From: Antennarius striatus
Lineage: Eukaryota; Chordata; Actinopteri; Lophiiformes; Antennariidae
NCBI RefSeq assembly: GCF_040054535.1
Contig: NC_090791.1
Span: 15,250,327 to 15,314,326, forward strand
DNA: 64,000 nt
Reading direction: 5' to 3'
The notes under the pieces are model-generated. The model had not been told where the DNA came from. It worked only from the letters and a program-made list of their open reading frames with translations, and made no database searches. Both the position numbers and the translations under genes were made by a program. Positions within the stretch are counted from its first letter, which is position 1; each line of letters begins with the position of its first letter. Shown here piece after piece: positions 45,286 to 60,700 of the stretch.

Positions 45286-48200
45286 ATGGTGGACTCCCCC
45301 AGCATGAAGAAGACTTTTGTGGTCCCAGACATAAAGCCATTGGATTTGTATGACTGTACTAAAGCAAAAATATGCGCAAGTGTTGGTTGGCTGTTGGCAA
45401 AATCCTACGGCAGCACAGGTAGGTTTATATTGAAGCTACAGGCCGTATGATTTATAATGTTGTTGGGATGGGTCGTTTCTGTATCCTTTTGTTGTCCGCA
45501 ATATGTTTATATCCTATCCGGCTATGTATCGAAGAGCACAGGCATGACGGGTAACTAGTGTGTGTATAGCTCAGCGATTCTCGCCACAAAGAGCAGCAAA
45601 TGAAAAGGGGACCACACACGGTTTGCATTTTTTGACACATGTCATTTGTTGTCCCTCAATGTGTGGCTACATTTTCCTTGTGTGCTTGTGCCTGAGAAAC
45701 AGGCCGCCTCACTAGGCCTAGTTTAGGCAAACCAATTTTGTCGTATTTCCAGCCGCCAGACTTCCAGGATATGTTTTTAATCCGGTTACACAGGCATGGC
45801 ATGTACGGCATAGATGACTTCCAGTACCGTCCTTCACTCTGACGACAGCCGACACTAACCAGGGAACACCACCCCTCTTCCGCAGTTTACAATCGTTAAT
45901 TGCATTAATTGTTTTGGGATTTCTTCCAATGTCATTAGTTCACAATTCTCAAGAGACGTTCTAGGGCAACAGTCCCCTATAATGAAAAAAACTCATCACA
46001 ATAAGAAAATGGGATTTCTATATAGAATACGGCACCTTTCACACCGGTTTTCACTTGTGCTGATGAAGACACATCAGAATCACACCAAACGTGATGCTGA
46101 GGTAATAACATGACGCTTGGACATGAAGTCTAGGCTATCTGGATAACATTTCTCAAAGAAAACCACCAAAAGACAATGTTTAAGACATTCTTCTATTTCA
46201 TCAAAATGTCAACATTGAGCCTATTCATAATCAAATAACTGGGTTCTATTTTTCTAATAAACCTGTTTACCAAAACGAATAACTCAATCATTTTTCTTTA
46301 TGTGCTGTGCATGAATCCACAAACTTGGGGGGGCAAGGATTTAATGCAGACATCAGAGTTATGAGTTGAACTCAGTTTTACTTGAACAACCTGACTTCAG
46401 TTTGTATTTTACACAATCGAAGGCCAACCTTAGGGCCAGGACTAAAGGCAGACACAGTATACTCTGCTTAAGACCTCAGTCATTACGTCCTCTAGTCAAA
46501 CACACACTTCATATGACATTAAAGTAATAGAAAGTCTAGGTTTGTGTGGTTTATAGTCTTCGTCGTAGTCAATTCATTTGTCATGCTTTGAAGGTCCTGC
46601 ATATCAAGATGACATCATGAAATCCTTTCCCAAGTCTATAAAATAGACTTTCTTGCTGGTGTACATTGTACACATCTCTAGTCTATATTTAGACAGGAAT
46701 GTGTTGGAAAGGTAGTTACCGGTAATTGTAGTAGTAAGTCTAACAAAATAAAGAACTTAATACTAAAACAAAACTTAAGTCTCATGTAAATGACTTTTAA
46801 TTCATGTGCGATTGTGATAATGCAAACTGTCCTTAAAAGTTTGAACCATAGTACCTACCGGTATGTGTTTTCATCTCTGTACTCTTGTAGGTGTGAAAAT
46901 TATTGCAGTAATGAGTAGTTTGAAATATAAGACTTGAAAGATGAAAAGATCAGCCGTAATCATTTCCTCATCACCTTTTAGACTAGAAAAAAGTGGCACA
47001 GGAAAACATTCCAGGATTATCTTTGAGTTTTCCGATAATGTGCTGTTTGATGTGTAAGGTAACATTTTTGGAATTTCATAATAGCATTATGGAACTCACC
47101 AGCCTAGACTCTCATCATTACAAAGTAATTTGGTGCCTGGGATATACCAACAACTTGTCTTTTGGCACAAATAGGCCCAAAATTTTCATTACTGTAGTTT
47201 TTTTGGGGCCATGGTTGACTGAGAAACATGTAGCGCCAGATAATTTTTGAAAACCTAGCATATTTTTATTTTCAGCTTTTATGGAGCATATACTAATTTT
47301 TTTTGTAGAGGTGAAAATCTAGGACTCCCAGAGGTGGTCCACAGCAGTGATTACATGATTTTCACTGTCAAAATGAATAGTGCGTACGACCTTCTTCATC
47401 TTGTAGAAGAAATAGTGTAATCAATCTATAAATAACAAAATTTCCACTAAACTCTGAGTCAATAAAAATGTACATAGTCTGTATTTGAACATGGGTTACA
47501 ATATGCTTTACACAAAACAAGAACAAACTGCTTTACGTAAAATGAGAGACAACACAATTTACATAAGCTAAACAGAATATTGCAACACTTGCCATGTGCA
47601 TATAGATTAAAATATATACAAGTGCAATACATTACAAATACAGTGGTACAGCCCTGTTTAAATGTGGAAGTTTTGGTCATCAGTCTCTTCAGTAATATTG
47701 TATAGCAGTGAAACAAGCCATTTTGTGTCTGTATGTTTCAAACATGTATTTCTTTTTGTATTTTACAACTACTTTCAAAACTCCCTGTGGATCTGACTTA
47801 AGTTCTTTTGAAGCAAATGCTCAGTCTTCACTAATGATATGTGTCTGTTGAGTAAATAAAGGATAAGGACCTGAAGAGGTGTTGTTTGCATCCAGTGTTG
47901 ACTCAAAAGGTAGCGCGTCCAACTAGTATACTGCATTAAACTCTTACTGGAGGATGCCTTTTGATAGAGCTGTACTTTATGTTTAAAGATATTGCCATAT
48001 TTTATAAGACAAGACAAGTCATTTGCCACACCTCAGTGTGAGCTTAAAAACACTTGGCAACTAATCAGTAGTTGGCGTCTAACTTGAAGACACTTGAAAA
48101 GAGATGCTCATACTTAAATACATTATGCACACTTTGTAACGATTATCAGTTTGTAATCTTATGCATGTATATTACTAGCTTTTCATGTTGTATTGAAGTA

Positions 48201-50979
48201 CCGTATAGGGAAGAAAAGTGTCACCAAAATTTTTTGATTGGGCAGGTATGAGCTCTTATGGATGGCAGTGTCTACTGTAGTCTTGAAATTCCTGCTGTTA
48301 TGCTTACCTTGCACACCTCTGCAAACCTGTGTTGTAATTAATTGTATAACCTCCCTGACTGTTTTGATTTTGCAGTCCATCAGGTTTTACAAGATGTTGT
48401 GCTGTGTTATTAATAGCAAAGTACTTATGTTCAGTTACTGTGACAACATTTTGTAAATCTTACACTGATTAGTCCACTTCAATGTAAAATGAGAAGGAGT
48501 GGGTAGTGAGCCCTTCTTTAAGCCCCCACCCCCAACAATGTGGTGATGTTTTCTTGTGCCTGTTGATTAATGTCTGCTTGTTCGGCACGACCTGTGACAT
48601 GACGAGGACAATTACTAGATTGAAAAGGTGCAAGGTAGCACAAGCATCCCACTTTACATTTTAGTAGCAAAAACTTTGTGATTTCCTGATAATGATGACG
48701 ATGATAATGTGACACTGCTATTGAGAAAAGCTGTTTGATTTACTACTACTCAAGAATAGAAGAGCTCAGAGTCAACAATTTCACAGGGCACCTGAAGATA
48801 AAGATTAAGCCCTTTGGTTAAACTGTTATGGACAAATGTCTGCCTTGACCTTTCTGAAAAGCAGTCCTCCACTAGTAGATAAGCACTGACCCTTTGAACT
48901 ATGAAAATGACTGATAGGTTGTTTCACTAATTTATACGAACCCACAAACTTATTTGTAATCTAAATTTTTCTCCTGAAGACAATGATGTCAGTGCTATGG
49001 AGGAATCAAATTCCATATTGTTTTGTTTTTGATGTGCTCTAGTTTTACCTTGCTCATTCTATGTTGCAACTGATCCTTTTAGTTTTTTAACATTAAGTGT
49101 ACCCTTATCCTTTGAATTTGACCGTTTATTTTTTGGAGGATTGTGCTGTAATTAGCAACCTCAAATTTTTTAACACATTTCCACGATATGTATAACACAC
49201 AAACTCTTCATAGCTAGGCCACCTCATAGGGAAATGATTCTCATATCGATCTCCCTGATCTTACTGAGTAGAAGCATTTGCATCCTGCTTTGCCTTCTGG
49301 GAATGTTTTAAGACATGTTATCGTGGCAAGGCTTTTCTACCCATTTTGGTGCTTGTCTCACAGTGTTAATAGTGCTACGGAAAGCATTATTGTTTTTTAC
49401 ACAGGAGTATATTTACAACAAACTGGACCATTTAGTATGACTGACAACATTGTCTCACCAAAGTCATGACGGAATGAGAGACCAAAAAGATTGCATTGAC
49501 TAATCTTTTGAGTTTGGGTGTATTGTTCTGTTATCTGAAGTCAGTGGTTCGATTACATGAGTTTATAATGATAAAACATAGTGACACCACCTTTGAAATA
49601 ACCCTGAGGCAAGAATGACATGTATAGGGTTCTCCTTTCTCTTCTCAGGGAGACAACTGGTATTTCAGCATTTCAACTCTTTTCATTCCCCAAGGGTCCT
49701 CTAAAATGTTTGCTACAAGTTTTGTTTTCATACAGAGAAACCTTTTTCCACAAAGACTGTTTCTACATTGCTTTGAAATATTATTGTGCATGGTTTTTTC
49801 TGTTTTTGTATGTGTCTGTTATGAAATTGTGTTGAATCCTCAAAACTGAATGTTCAACAAAGGCAACCTCACCAATAGCAGATTACGGCAAAATCGAAAG
49901 AAATTCCTGACAAGGTGAGAGAGATGACTTAAAAAACTAGACTGGGAAGGATTGTAAAGCTCTTCCTAATACTCAGGGACTCTACAGACCTTGAGTGAGA
50001 CACATTATCTACAAATGGAGAGGACTTAAAACAAGAGTGAGCATTCCCAGAAGTGGCCAAACTTTCAAAACTTCGACCACAGCAAAGGTTCATTCAGGAA
50101 GTCCAAGAAAACATTAAAGCACTTGCAGGCCTCTTTCACCTCAATAAAAGTCAGTGCTCATGGGTCCAGTATTCCAAAGACAATTGGCAAAATGGCATCA
50201 ATGGTTGTGTGGCGTGGTCTAGGGAAAAATATTTTATGGACCAATGAGCAGAGAGTTGAGCTGACTATCAGAATAAGGGGTACCGTTACATCAGTGCGTC
50301 AGTAAAACACAACATTCTATGATAAACACTATGGCATGTTCAAACATGGAGGTAGCAGTGAAAGACCTGGGGGATACTTTTGCTGCTTATGCCAGGACAA
50401 CCTGCAATAATTGAAGGAAGCATGCATTTTGCTTTTTATGAGATAATTCTGAACATGTCAGTTCCTCAGGTCAGGTGAAGCTCAAGCGGGACTTGACCAA
50501 GGCAAGAAAATGATCCCATGCATAAAAGTTGTTCCTCATATGAATAGCCCAAAGGAAAACATTTTTTATGGCCTTGTCAAAATTCATACCTGAACCCCTT
50601 TGTACTTCTGTGGTAGGAACTGAAAATAGTGACAAAGCCTACTGACAAAGCCCCCAATGTGACAGCACTAAAGCAGTTCTAGAAGAGCAGAGTGGGACAA
50701 AACTCCACTGGTGATGTCAGAGACTGAGCTTAAACTAGTCTGTTATATTAAGTTGTAGGGATAAATACCTTTTCATGTTGGTGATTAGCTATCAAGTATT
50801 TGCCTGATTAAATAGCATTATCATTTATTTTGCATTTTGTGCTAATTCAGTTTTCAAGGACAAATATTTTTTCGCAGCATTGTAATCTAGTGTTTATCAG
50901 AATAACACTATACAGCCTTAATGTATTTAGTGTTGATTTTTGCACATGAAAGTTCTGCTGAGGGTGGTAGGTAATACAG

Positions 50980-51044
<65 letters not shown>

Positions 51045-52398
51045 TATCTACTTTTTTTTTTTAATCCCAGAAGACATTTCTTGTTCTCAAAGTCACATCA
51101 CATTCTTTCTGATCTGATCTGAACTTTTTTAGATGGTGGTGGTTGTGATTCTAAATTTTAATATGAAATGTGCTTGTACTGTTATTAATTTTTTTTCTGT
51201 TGAAGGTAGTATACACCCTCACCAAAGTCTATATATCCATTCCCAAACTTCCTACATCTTGCTAAAGCAAAGTAAACACAAGGGCAGGTGGTGTATGTGA
51301 ATGTTACAGCCTACACCAAGTTAATAATGCAGCTATAATGTTTATCAGAAAGTTCTGCAAAAAGGTGAAGACGAATGAGTGGCAGAGCATCTTGTAATCA
51401 TCTTGTAATCTGTAGACTTCGACCTCTGAGCACACCGTGCCCCATGGTTGCTTTGCTTTTTCTCCTAAAGTCAGAACATTCAGAACATTGCCTTCTTTAT
51501 GCAGTACATCTCCTTTATTGTTTGTTAAAGTTTGAATTCAACTCTGTAGAAGTAACAGTGTTCCAGGAACATTTCTAACTGTGTCTGCATGTTTTGTTTC
51601 TTTGTAGAAAATGTCCCAACAGAGCTGCGAGACCCCTTCTACTGTGACCAGTATGAGCAAGAGCATCTTAAGCCACCAGTCACGCGACTCCTGCAGTCCT
51701 CAGAGCTTTATTGCCGCACCTACAGCCTCTTACAGGGGGGCAGCAAAACCGAGGAACAGCCCAAAGATAATGCAGCCCTAGTGCAGCTCCTGACTCAAAG
51801 GGGCATAATCCACAATGATCAGGACATACCAGTGACTGATGCAGACCTTCGACATAAGCCCATCAAAATGGTAATTTTATGGTTTGTTTGTGTGAATAAT
51901 ATGTACATATACATCTGGGATCCATTTGTGTTGGTAATGGCCTCAAGGAGTATTTATACTGTATGTCATATTGGTAGTGTCTGGCACGCTGAGTGTAGAC
52001 CTTCTGGCGAATTTGATGATATGTTATCCCGGAAGTCTGGTGAAAATCAGATGGGGTAGAAAGGGTTCCGTATGTTGATATTGTTATGTTTTTTTGCTTT
52101 GATTCAAGGGATTAAGGGACATAAAAACCCCTCTCTTTCAAACCTGCCCCTCCCCCCTTCTGGCCCCCAGTGATCTAAGAGGATGAGTGGATCCAGCTGT
52201 TTGGACTAGGGCCTTTCCACAAGGCAAAGAAGGGACACAGGGACAAAGAAGGTCTAGACTCAATAGTTGGTCCATACAATTTATGGAACAATGACTAAAC
52301 AGCTCTGGTGAAACTTAAATACCCCGTAGAGAAAATACTTAGTGTAAGTGAGTCAAACTCAGAGAAACCGGTTTATCCTTTTAGCCCTTGACAATGAG

Positions 52399-52451
<53 letters not shown>

Positions 52452-52464
52452 GTCTTTCTCACTC

Positions 52465-52518
<54 letters not shown>

Positions 52519-54619
52519 GTACACAAGAGAAATCTCAATACACCTGAAAATTAATGGACAACGAAAATTACTTGAAAATAAACAATCTTAATCTTTTACT
52601 GCTTTTCTACTTCAGTTCACAAAAGGGAAACTAGGTTAGTAATGTTCAGACAGAATCATTTTATATAAATTATTTCTTTCAACAGCCACCTTGATACACA
52701 TGTATTCACTGGCTGTTTCTGAGAGGTAAACTGGGAGTCTCCTAGGACATGCAGGCTGTTGTTAAGAGGTGAATTCTGTTTGCTCCACCGTTGTCTATGG
52801 GTTACCGGAGCAGGTGTGGCACAGGTGCTTTTGTTGCTCTTATGCTAATTGTTTGCTTGAAATGATGTGTATGCATCAACGACATTTTCTAGATTTAATG
52901 CCAGAAACACATTTGTAGTAGCACCTGGTAAAATGGAAATGTTGGTGACTGTTATGTTGTGATATAGGCTATGACTATATACACCATATAATAAAACAAA
53001 AATAATGAGTAATAAGATAAAGTTTATGCTCAAATTTTACTTTGGAATCTACCAGACTTCATTTATGATTTGTATAAATACAAGTGAAACTCTAACCAGA
53101 GGGAGAAAGCTATTAAGGACAGTGGAAAGGATACTTTCAGTAGGGATTTTCTTCTTTTTCATTATTTCAGTAGTCTACTTGTGCTGCTGTTGCTTCCAAA
53201 AGTCAAAATCTAACAATGTGAATTTCAGAAGAATTTTTCACTTTTCAAATGCTATCTGTAGTGTCACATTCAATCTTGTCCTTGCACATAATGTCACAGT
53301 CTGCAAAATAAAGGTCTGTATATGCTCACATCTGCTCTTATTAGTGCAACAAAAGATTAATACTAGGTTTTATTTAAAATAAAACCTAGTCATAGTAATT
53401 TTGTCATAATTACTGCAGTTTTCCCGTAATGAAGTTACTAAAGCACAATGGTCTAGTGATGTAATAGATCTCTCAAACATGCTGAATGTGTGGTCATTTG
53501 CTTTTAGGCCTTTCAGGTTTTGTTGGTTCTTCAAAGCTAGATCTGAACATCTAAGTTTTAAATCTTTATCACTAAACTCATTTTGGCTGTTACTCTTCAT
53601 GCCTCATGCTGTTTTTTGCTTTCATACATGGGAACTTCAGTTGCTTTTTGCTCCAAAGCTGATCTTGTCTGCTGCTGACTGGCACTGTGGCTACAGTGTG
53701 GCAAGCAAAGAAAAAGTGGGTCATGCTGCAGCAGCATTAGAAGGATGGAGCATCAGTGTGGGTCTTGGCCAGTAAACGGCTTTGGAGCAACAGCAGCAAT
53801 CTGCTGCAGTACTGCTTGTATGCTTAAGCCTCAAATATATCTTTGGCAAACAAGAGGATAAGAAAGATTTCATATACATAAAAATGTGTTGTTCTGGTTC
53901 ATGAGTTGCCAGAATCTTCTTACCTCTGTGCTTGGTCTGCGTTCACTTGCTGTTGAGGCATCACACGTCTTCTGACTTTGCTATTCATTTGAATACAGTT
54001 GTAGTATTTGGCTCAACTATTAATCCAGAGATGTGGGTTTATCCTAACCCTGAAAGATGCTGGCACTGGGTTTGGTTGCTGCGCCATTTTCAGTACTGAG
54101 CATCAATAACCTGCTTTTTTTTTGTTTTTTTTGTACACAACACTCTTTTCTATCATCTTAAGTGGGGCAAAAAATGACATCTATATCTCAGAAAGCACAT
54201 TTAACTGAAAACATTGTGTGAAATTGTGACACAGTAATCATCGTCAACAAAGTTTGTGTTGCTCCAAGAATTATTTTCCTTTTATTGTTTCTAGAAGAAC
54301 TTGAATTTGTGAATCAGTAGTTTTTTGTGTAAACAGATTGATCTGGAAACTCTAAAATGGTGTATCTCAGTAACACAACCTCACAAATAAGAGAATTAGT
54401 ATTTATTTGCATTTCTTTTGATTTTAATATTTTGTTTTAATTATATAAATTCTATGTTGGTTAAGTCACCACTTCAGTTAGTTGTTGGGTGCTGATGCCT
54501 CTACGTTCGCCTCATTTGTGCACAGAATGAACGAAGCTCTTGAAACAGGTGAATGATGATGCTTCTGTAATTTATCTACAACTCAGCCTGTTCTAAAATT
54601 TGTAGCTTATATATGCATC

Positions 54620-54704
<85 letters not shown>

Positions 54705-57700
54705 TGGTGTGTGTGCGCGTTGGTGTGTGTCCTGTTGGTAACTGTTCCTCTGCTCAACTCAGCCCAGATTAGAGATAATCTGCCATGCAGACTGAATCTC
54801 ATCATCCATGAGTGGATGATGTGCCAGAAATGACTACTGACTCACTATTTTAACTCGTCACAACAACATCAACAATATACCAAGTTATTGTTGCTTTAGA
54901 CAATGGAACAAGATCATAATTGTTCGTTTCAAACATACAGTATGTTTGAATGTATGGCTATGTATTTTTTAAACCAGAAAGGAATATTTGGTCTGACCGT
55001 GACAAAACAAGTCATGTAGCCATAATTCAGCTAACCCTGTTCCTGGTCCTCTGTTGATCTTAGATCAGCACTGACACTTTGTCTTAAATCATACTGCTGT
55101 GGTAGCAGGTTTCTGGTCAAGTGAGCATCCATCAGGGGCTTATTTGAAAATGGAGGTGACAGACCATCAGAAACAGTGACCATCATCTTGTACCATTTGC
55201 TCTGGTTTTGGCCTTTGCTGATTAAAGAAAAACTGATGTGTAGTAGTTATTATTTACCACATGTTAAGCAACTTTGATGTAAAACTATTCTGAACAATTT
55301 TTGCTGTTGTTTAAGCATACAGACCATATTAATATAATTGTTCAAACTGGCTGTGAGAGAACCTCTTGTGGAAAGTCCTAGTTGGGCCCCATATTTGCCT
55401 GATCCCCCTGTTTGTCTCCCCTTTTGTACGGGAGGGTAAGGGTTTGGATTAAGTCACATTTCGGGCATAATCACATTTCCCCTCATTATAATCTTACTTA
55501 ATGATCTACAACATGCCTTTGAATTGTAGAAAAAGTAGAGCTTCCAAAAGATTTCATACTGACAAGCTCAGTTGAAAGGGCATTAATATTTTGTCTCATA
55601 TCAGCTTGAGACATGTTGGATGTTTCCCAGCAAAAAAGCCAGGGCATGGAGCAATGCTGCAGTCAGGCTTATGTTGAGATGCATTGTGGGTCAGCTGGTA
55701 GGTTGTTATGGTGATTTGGCAGGTCCAATGCTGAGTGTTCATGAGTTTCTCCTCTATCCCCTCTCATTAGTGAGACTTGTGATTTAGCTTACCAAATACT
55801 TCAGGGCCTGCTATGCAAAATCAACCCCGTGTTCCCCTTGCATTCTGCATTTTTTGTCATGATTTGCATTCCACTTTCTCCTGTAAATAACTTTTCTAGT
55901 ACGTGTTTACAATGTTTGTCCGTCTCGTTCATCCGCGTGCATTGCCAGTTTTTTACACACCCAGTGTCACATGGTCTCCTTTCATACAGTGACAGTAGTT
56001 CAAACCTAAGGTGACACTTGACTTTCAGGAGCAAAGCCATTTATTTGAAATATACTACTTACTGGCAGAATTTAAAAGATGATCTTTGGGGGATTGGGCG
56101 GAATGTGGGCGTGGCAGATGGGGGTTGGGGGTGTGGCAGGGGGGTGGTGTGGTGGGGGGCCTCCCGGCCCCTTGCCCTTTGGGCCAGTCCCGTGCGCCCT
56201 GGCGGTGGCGGCCGTTGCCTCCTTTGGGTCCCTGGATCTACGTGGTTCTCGGTGCCCCCGGTGGCTCTTCGGATGATGGCTTCTGGATGCTCCTGGCTGC
56301 CGGGGTTGGGAGTGCTCGGCTGGCCTGGCCCTGTTGAGTTCTGGTAGCCTATCTGGGTGTTGGCTTCATCACACATGTATGCTGGGTCAGGGTTTACCAG
56401 CTCCTGTCGAGTCCAATTACTGAGAACCATTGGGTCCCGTCAGAATGTGATGAGTCTCACATCAGTCATCACAATATTATGCCCTCTATCTTCCTCTTAC
56501 ACTGGTTTCTTCTGGTGGCCTATTCTATACTATCAGGACCTCCACTAATCTGATGTTTTGTAACATCTGTGTCGATCGAAATATCAGTTCTAAGAATAAA
56601 ACAGCCTAAACCTTTTTCACTCCAACAGCACTGCCTGTCTATCCACTACCTTGTTTGTGTTTTCTCTCCCTGTCTCCTTTTGCTTTCCCCCTTAACTCAC
56701 AGGGGTGCAGCACTTCCCTCTCTGGCTCACAATAGGAAATTCTAATAAAGACTGACAATTTAGTTCCCAGAGAGGAGTGGTGACGGTCACATGCACGCAT
56801 TAAATTGTATAAAAGATTTTGCTGAAAGACTAAAATAAGCATTGATCTCATAAAAGGTTGACCCCCTTTTATGGGGTTAAACTATGAGAATACATGCAGA
56901 CAAAAAAAAAAAAGATGCTCAATCTCAAAACACAACTGGCTGAAAATAGGTATCATAAAATTAATAACCTTTTCCCAATATTAGTATTTAATATTCCGTC
57001 TCTTTTATGGAGGAAAATCAAAGGTTATACAGTGTAACAGCTGTGCCATAAATTCTGCTTTAACTAGGACATTTTTCTGTTTTTTGATTAATGTATGGAG
57101 TTTTATTGTTTTGGTTAACTAAACTGACATATGTAAGGGGAAGGAAAACACTGTTCAGTTTTCAAGCATTTGGTTACGTGAACATTCTGATAAAATTTAA
57201 AAATGACTATAATAAGTTTATGCTCCTGTGACCTACAGAAGATAAAACAAAGCTGGTAGCGTGGATTTTATTGGGTTTCATGGATGTACCCATTAAAGCG
57301 GCCAAAGATCACACAGCATTATAACATGACAGATGTATACACAATAGCATGTAAAGCTAATTTTGCAATAAATTGGGTAATATCTATTTACATCAGCAAG
57401 AAACTCTTCAAATATCAACCAGTAGACATGCATACTTTACCTGTGCGTAATTAGATGTTAGTTACATAAACAATGATAAAGTATGAAAAGAAACATAAAG
57501 GTCATGAGCACACACAAGCTATGTCTTTACTCTGCGGACACCATGTGGGAAAGAATGAGATGCAGTCTCAGCTGATGTTGTATCCATTTGCCAACTAGTG
57601 GTGGAGTCCCGAAGCATGACTCGTAATTCAGATTTTCACTCGCGGTGGCTCATATCTCAAAATACTTGTATGTTAAGCTACTACCGTAATGAAATTGCCC

Positions 57701-60700
57701 TGCCCTACTGTTTTTATTTTTGTAAATAGTACTCTGAATGAGTCAGATTGAAGCCCTTCTCTGTATTAAGTGGAAATTTCTCCCCTTATGCAGACATTTG
57801 CAGTGCAAATTAGAAAGTTGTGTCATAGATAAAAGGAGTTTTATGGCAGTGTTGGGAGGGAAAGCCGACCAGGGCCACATGGTCCCTGGTGACTCACTTC
57901 AGTACAGAGCCTAATGATAAATGACAAAACTGCAACAGTCTGCATGGGTCAGCATTTGACCTCAGGTTTCAGTACTAAGGCTCATGCACACAGCAGGAGT
58001 ATCACCAGCACCCAACTGGGACAACACAAGAGATTAGAGCAGGAATGTTTTGCTTCTCGAGTGAAGTAATAAATGGAAAGAGGCACTAATTTGTACAGAT
58101 TAGAGTCAAAGCTGAAGGAGTGACTCTAGGATGGGAATGTGTTTCTTTTGACTTGTCCATCCTTTCTTTGATATATGAATCGGTTTCGCACTGAGTAGGC
58201 TTTTCTTTTGTTGATAATTTGGGAATTTTTTCCCCCATTCATTTAAATTTTAAACTTTTGTCTTTCTGCTACTACCACATAGACATTGTTTATCAATGTG
58301 GGGAGTCCTGAAAGAAGAAAGAACTTTGTAAAACAGTTACTGTGATTCAACAAGCATGCAAAAAAATTATGATTAGAATTGTAAAAAAAAAATAAATCTG
58401 AATCAGTTACAAAAATATGAGGCTTAGACATATAAAGCGTTGTTTGTTGCCATCCCATGGCCCAAACAGAACACAACCTATAATGAGCTAACAGGTTAAT
58501 AGCATTAAGGTGCTCTTTTTGACTGAGCTGATAATGTTTGGTGCATTTTAATTGGCTCCAGCCATGAGAAAGGGCTGTCCAGTGGATTTATAAGTGTAAG
58601 TAAATATACTCATGGTTGTTTGATACAAATGCTTAGGAAGGCAAAATAATTGCATGTAGCAGTGATAATATTTTAATTGTTGGATCTGTAAACAATCTCT
58701 TAAGTATATTGTACATCAAATACATTGTTTGGAGAAAAAACATACTTTTATACCAGATCTATTGAAGGGATATGGAAACTTTGTTTCGTACCAGAAAATG
58801 TGGTTTAGTCTGGTGACACCTTATTTTATCCTGTACTCTTTTCCACATGAGTCATACAGCAGTATTATAATGGGTGGGAGGGAAGGGAAGCACGCTGAAG
58901 AGTAGGCAAATAAAGGTAAAGCAGCAGAGGAACGACAGCCCTGGAACAAATATGTTATCATATTTCAGGTCCATTCCCTCTTTAATGATTGTACAAACAC
59001 AAGTCCAAAGATCACCCACACCTTCTTCTGTGTTATTGCTTGCTGAGAAAGCCTTGTTAGTGTTTCTGCTGATTCACAGCAGGCCTTTAGGGACCTCTAG
59101 AGGATGCAGATGGTACCAGTTCTGTAGCAGTTACAGGTGATCTATGTCCAGCTCAAGCAATAAAAATCCCCCAGCATCATAGCTGTAATTGATTGGTGCT
59201 ATCTAGTCTGGCTGATCTTTGTGTGAATTGTTGCGCCTCTGACAGTTTTTCATCTTCCTGTCACATGATTGGTGCAGAGTGTTCACCTGGCACTGATCGA
59301 CGCCCTGATGACTGTTGGAGCCATAGAGACGGTGACTGTGGTGAAGTCAAGTGGATCCGCTGAGCTACTGGGTGGAGCCTCCAACTGGGAGGATTCTCTG
59401 CTTCATTGGGTTGATGTGGTAAGGAGAAAACCAAAGCATCACAATGTTTGTTTCACACACATTTATTGTGCCCAGTCAGAATCGACTCATTGTACAGTTT
59501 AGTTAATCTTTCCATGACCTGTTACTGGTGATCTGTTACTGTTTGATTGGGATGTAACATTTCTTTAGTTAAGTCTGCCTTAAAACTATTTACAATCTAT
59601 TGTAGATGTTTGATGTGTTCTAACAATATCATTCTTGGCCTGATTTCAGTTAAACCACAAGTTGAGAGAACAAACTGAAGGACCCCAGAGTGACACATCT
59701 CAGGTTGTTACACAGCCCCAACCTCTTGAACCCTCTGTGAGTATCACATCACACTTCCAATGTATGTCTGTGTTTTGTAATGTGTCAGTATATCCAAACA
59801 TATATCATAATTTGTAGAGAACCATGCTCTCACTACCTCACCCAAACTGTTGATTATTAGGCTCATGTTGTTAGTTTTGCAGCACTTTTAGACATTTATA
59901 TTCTACAACTCATGCCAGTGTTGACTGACACAATAAGAAAAAATTTGCTTTGTTTGTCTTCACAAGACTGTAGAGTCATCACAGCCCTTTCTCATATTTG
60001 TCCAGTTCTTCCACTCCAGGCTTAATAGCTCTCCTTTTGCTCCTGTTTTGCATTTCCCTGTCTTTTTCTATTTCCTGTCCCTCGTCCTTTCCAACAGTGT
60101 CCTACTCGTTGGTACTGGAAACTTGTCCCTGTAAGTTCCCTCCTTTTCTCCACTCCTTTCCCCTGTTCCTCCATTGCTCAGATGTCATTAATTAAGCAGC
60201 AATAATCTGAGGATCAATTGTGTTTTTTTACCTTGTTGTATTGGTGTTGGAATGCTAGTGTACATCACATCCTGGTTTTCCTTAAATTGCACGTCACAGT
60301 GTAAATGTGGTAGGGTGGGACAAGACAGAAGCATGTATGACATTGTTGTGCATGAATCACAACCGGTACTCAAGAAGACCTTCAAACCACCAAGTACAAC
60401 CAGTTCCCCAGGTTCTGTGTACAGCAGAGGTGTGTGTGTTTGTGTGTGATTGGCTGTGATGGTTAACAGAGATGTCTCACTGTTGGCCCTGTTGACACTA
60501 GGTTGTTTATCTTTATGCTGTAGTTGAACCAGTGACATTTTCCTTTCTCTCTCTCTCTGGCTCCCTGAGACCTTCAGTTGTTCCTTTATCCCTTATTCAA
60601 ATATTCTCTTTTTCAATGATGACTCCTCTCTTCTTACATTTGTTCACATGAATCTTCTCTGTTACACATTAGCATGACTTTTGTTTATATTTAGACTTTA

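Larger units (their letters stand above)
45419..51607 (+). other. camsap3 intron 1 (6.2 kb)
   Basis: The donor GTAGGT follows exon 1, and the acceptor TTTGTAG precedes 51608. Inside are a decayed Tc1/mariner copy (about 49850-50830) and a CA microsatellite (50983-51042). The rest shows no gene or RNA I can recognise; it may hold regulatory elements, as first introns often do. Confidence 0.75.
51871..59277 (+). other. camsap3 intron 2 (7.4 kb)
   Basis: This is the largest intron in the window. It contains CT and GT microsatellites, a 29-bp palindrome (53362-53390) and a GC-rich island (about 56080-56330). No exon or RNA gene was recognised elsewhere in it. Confidence 0.75.
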
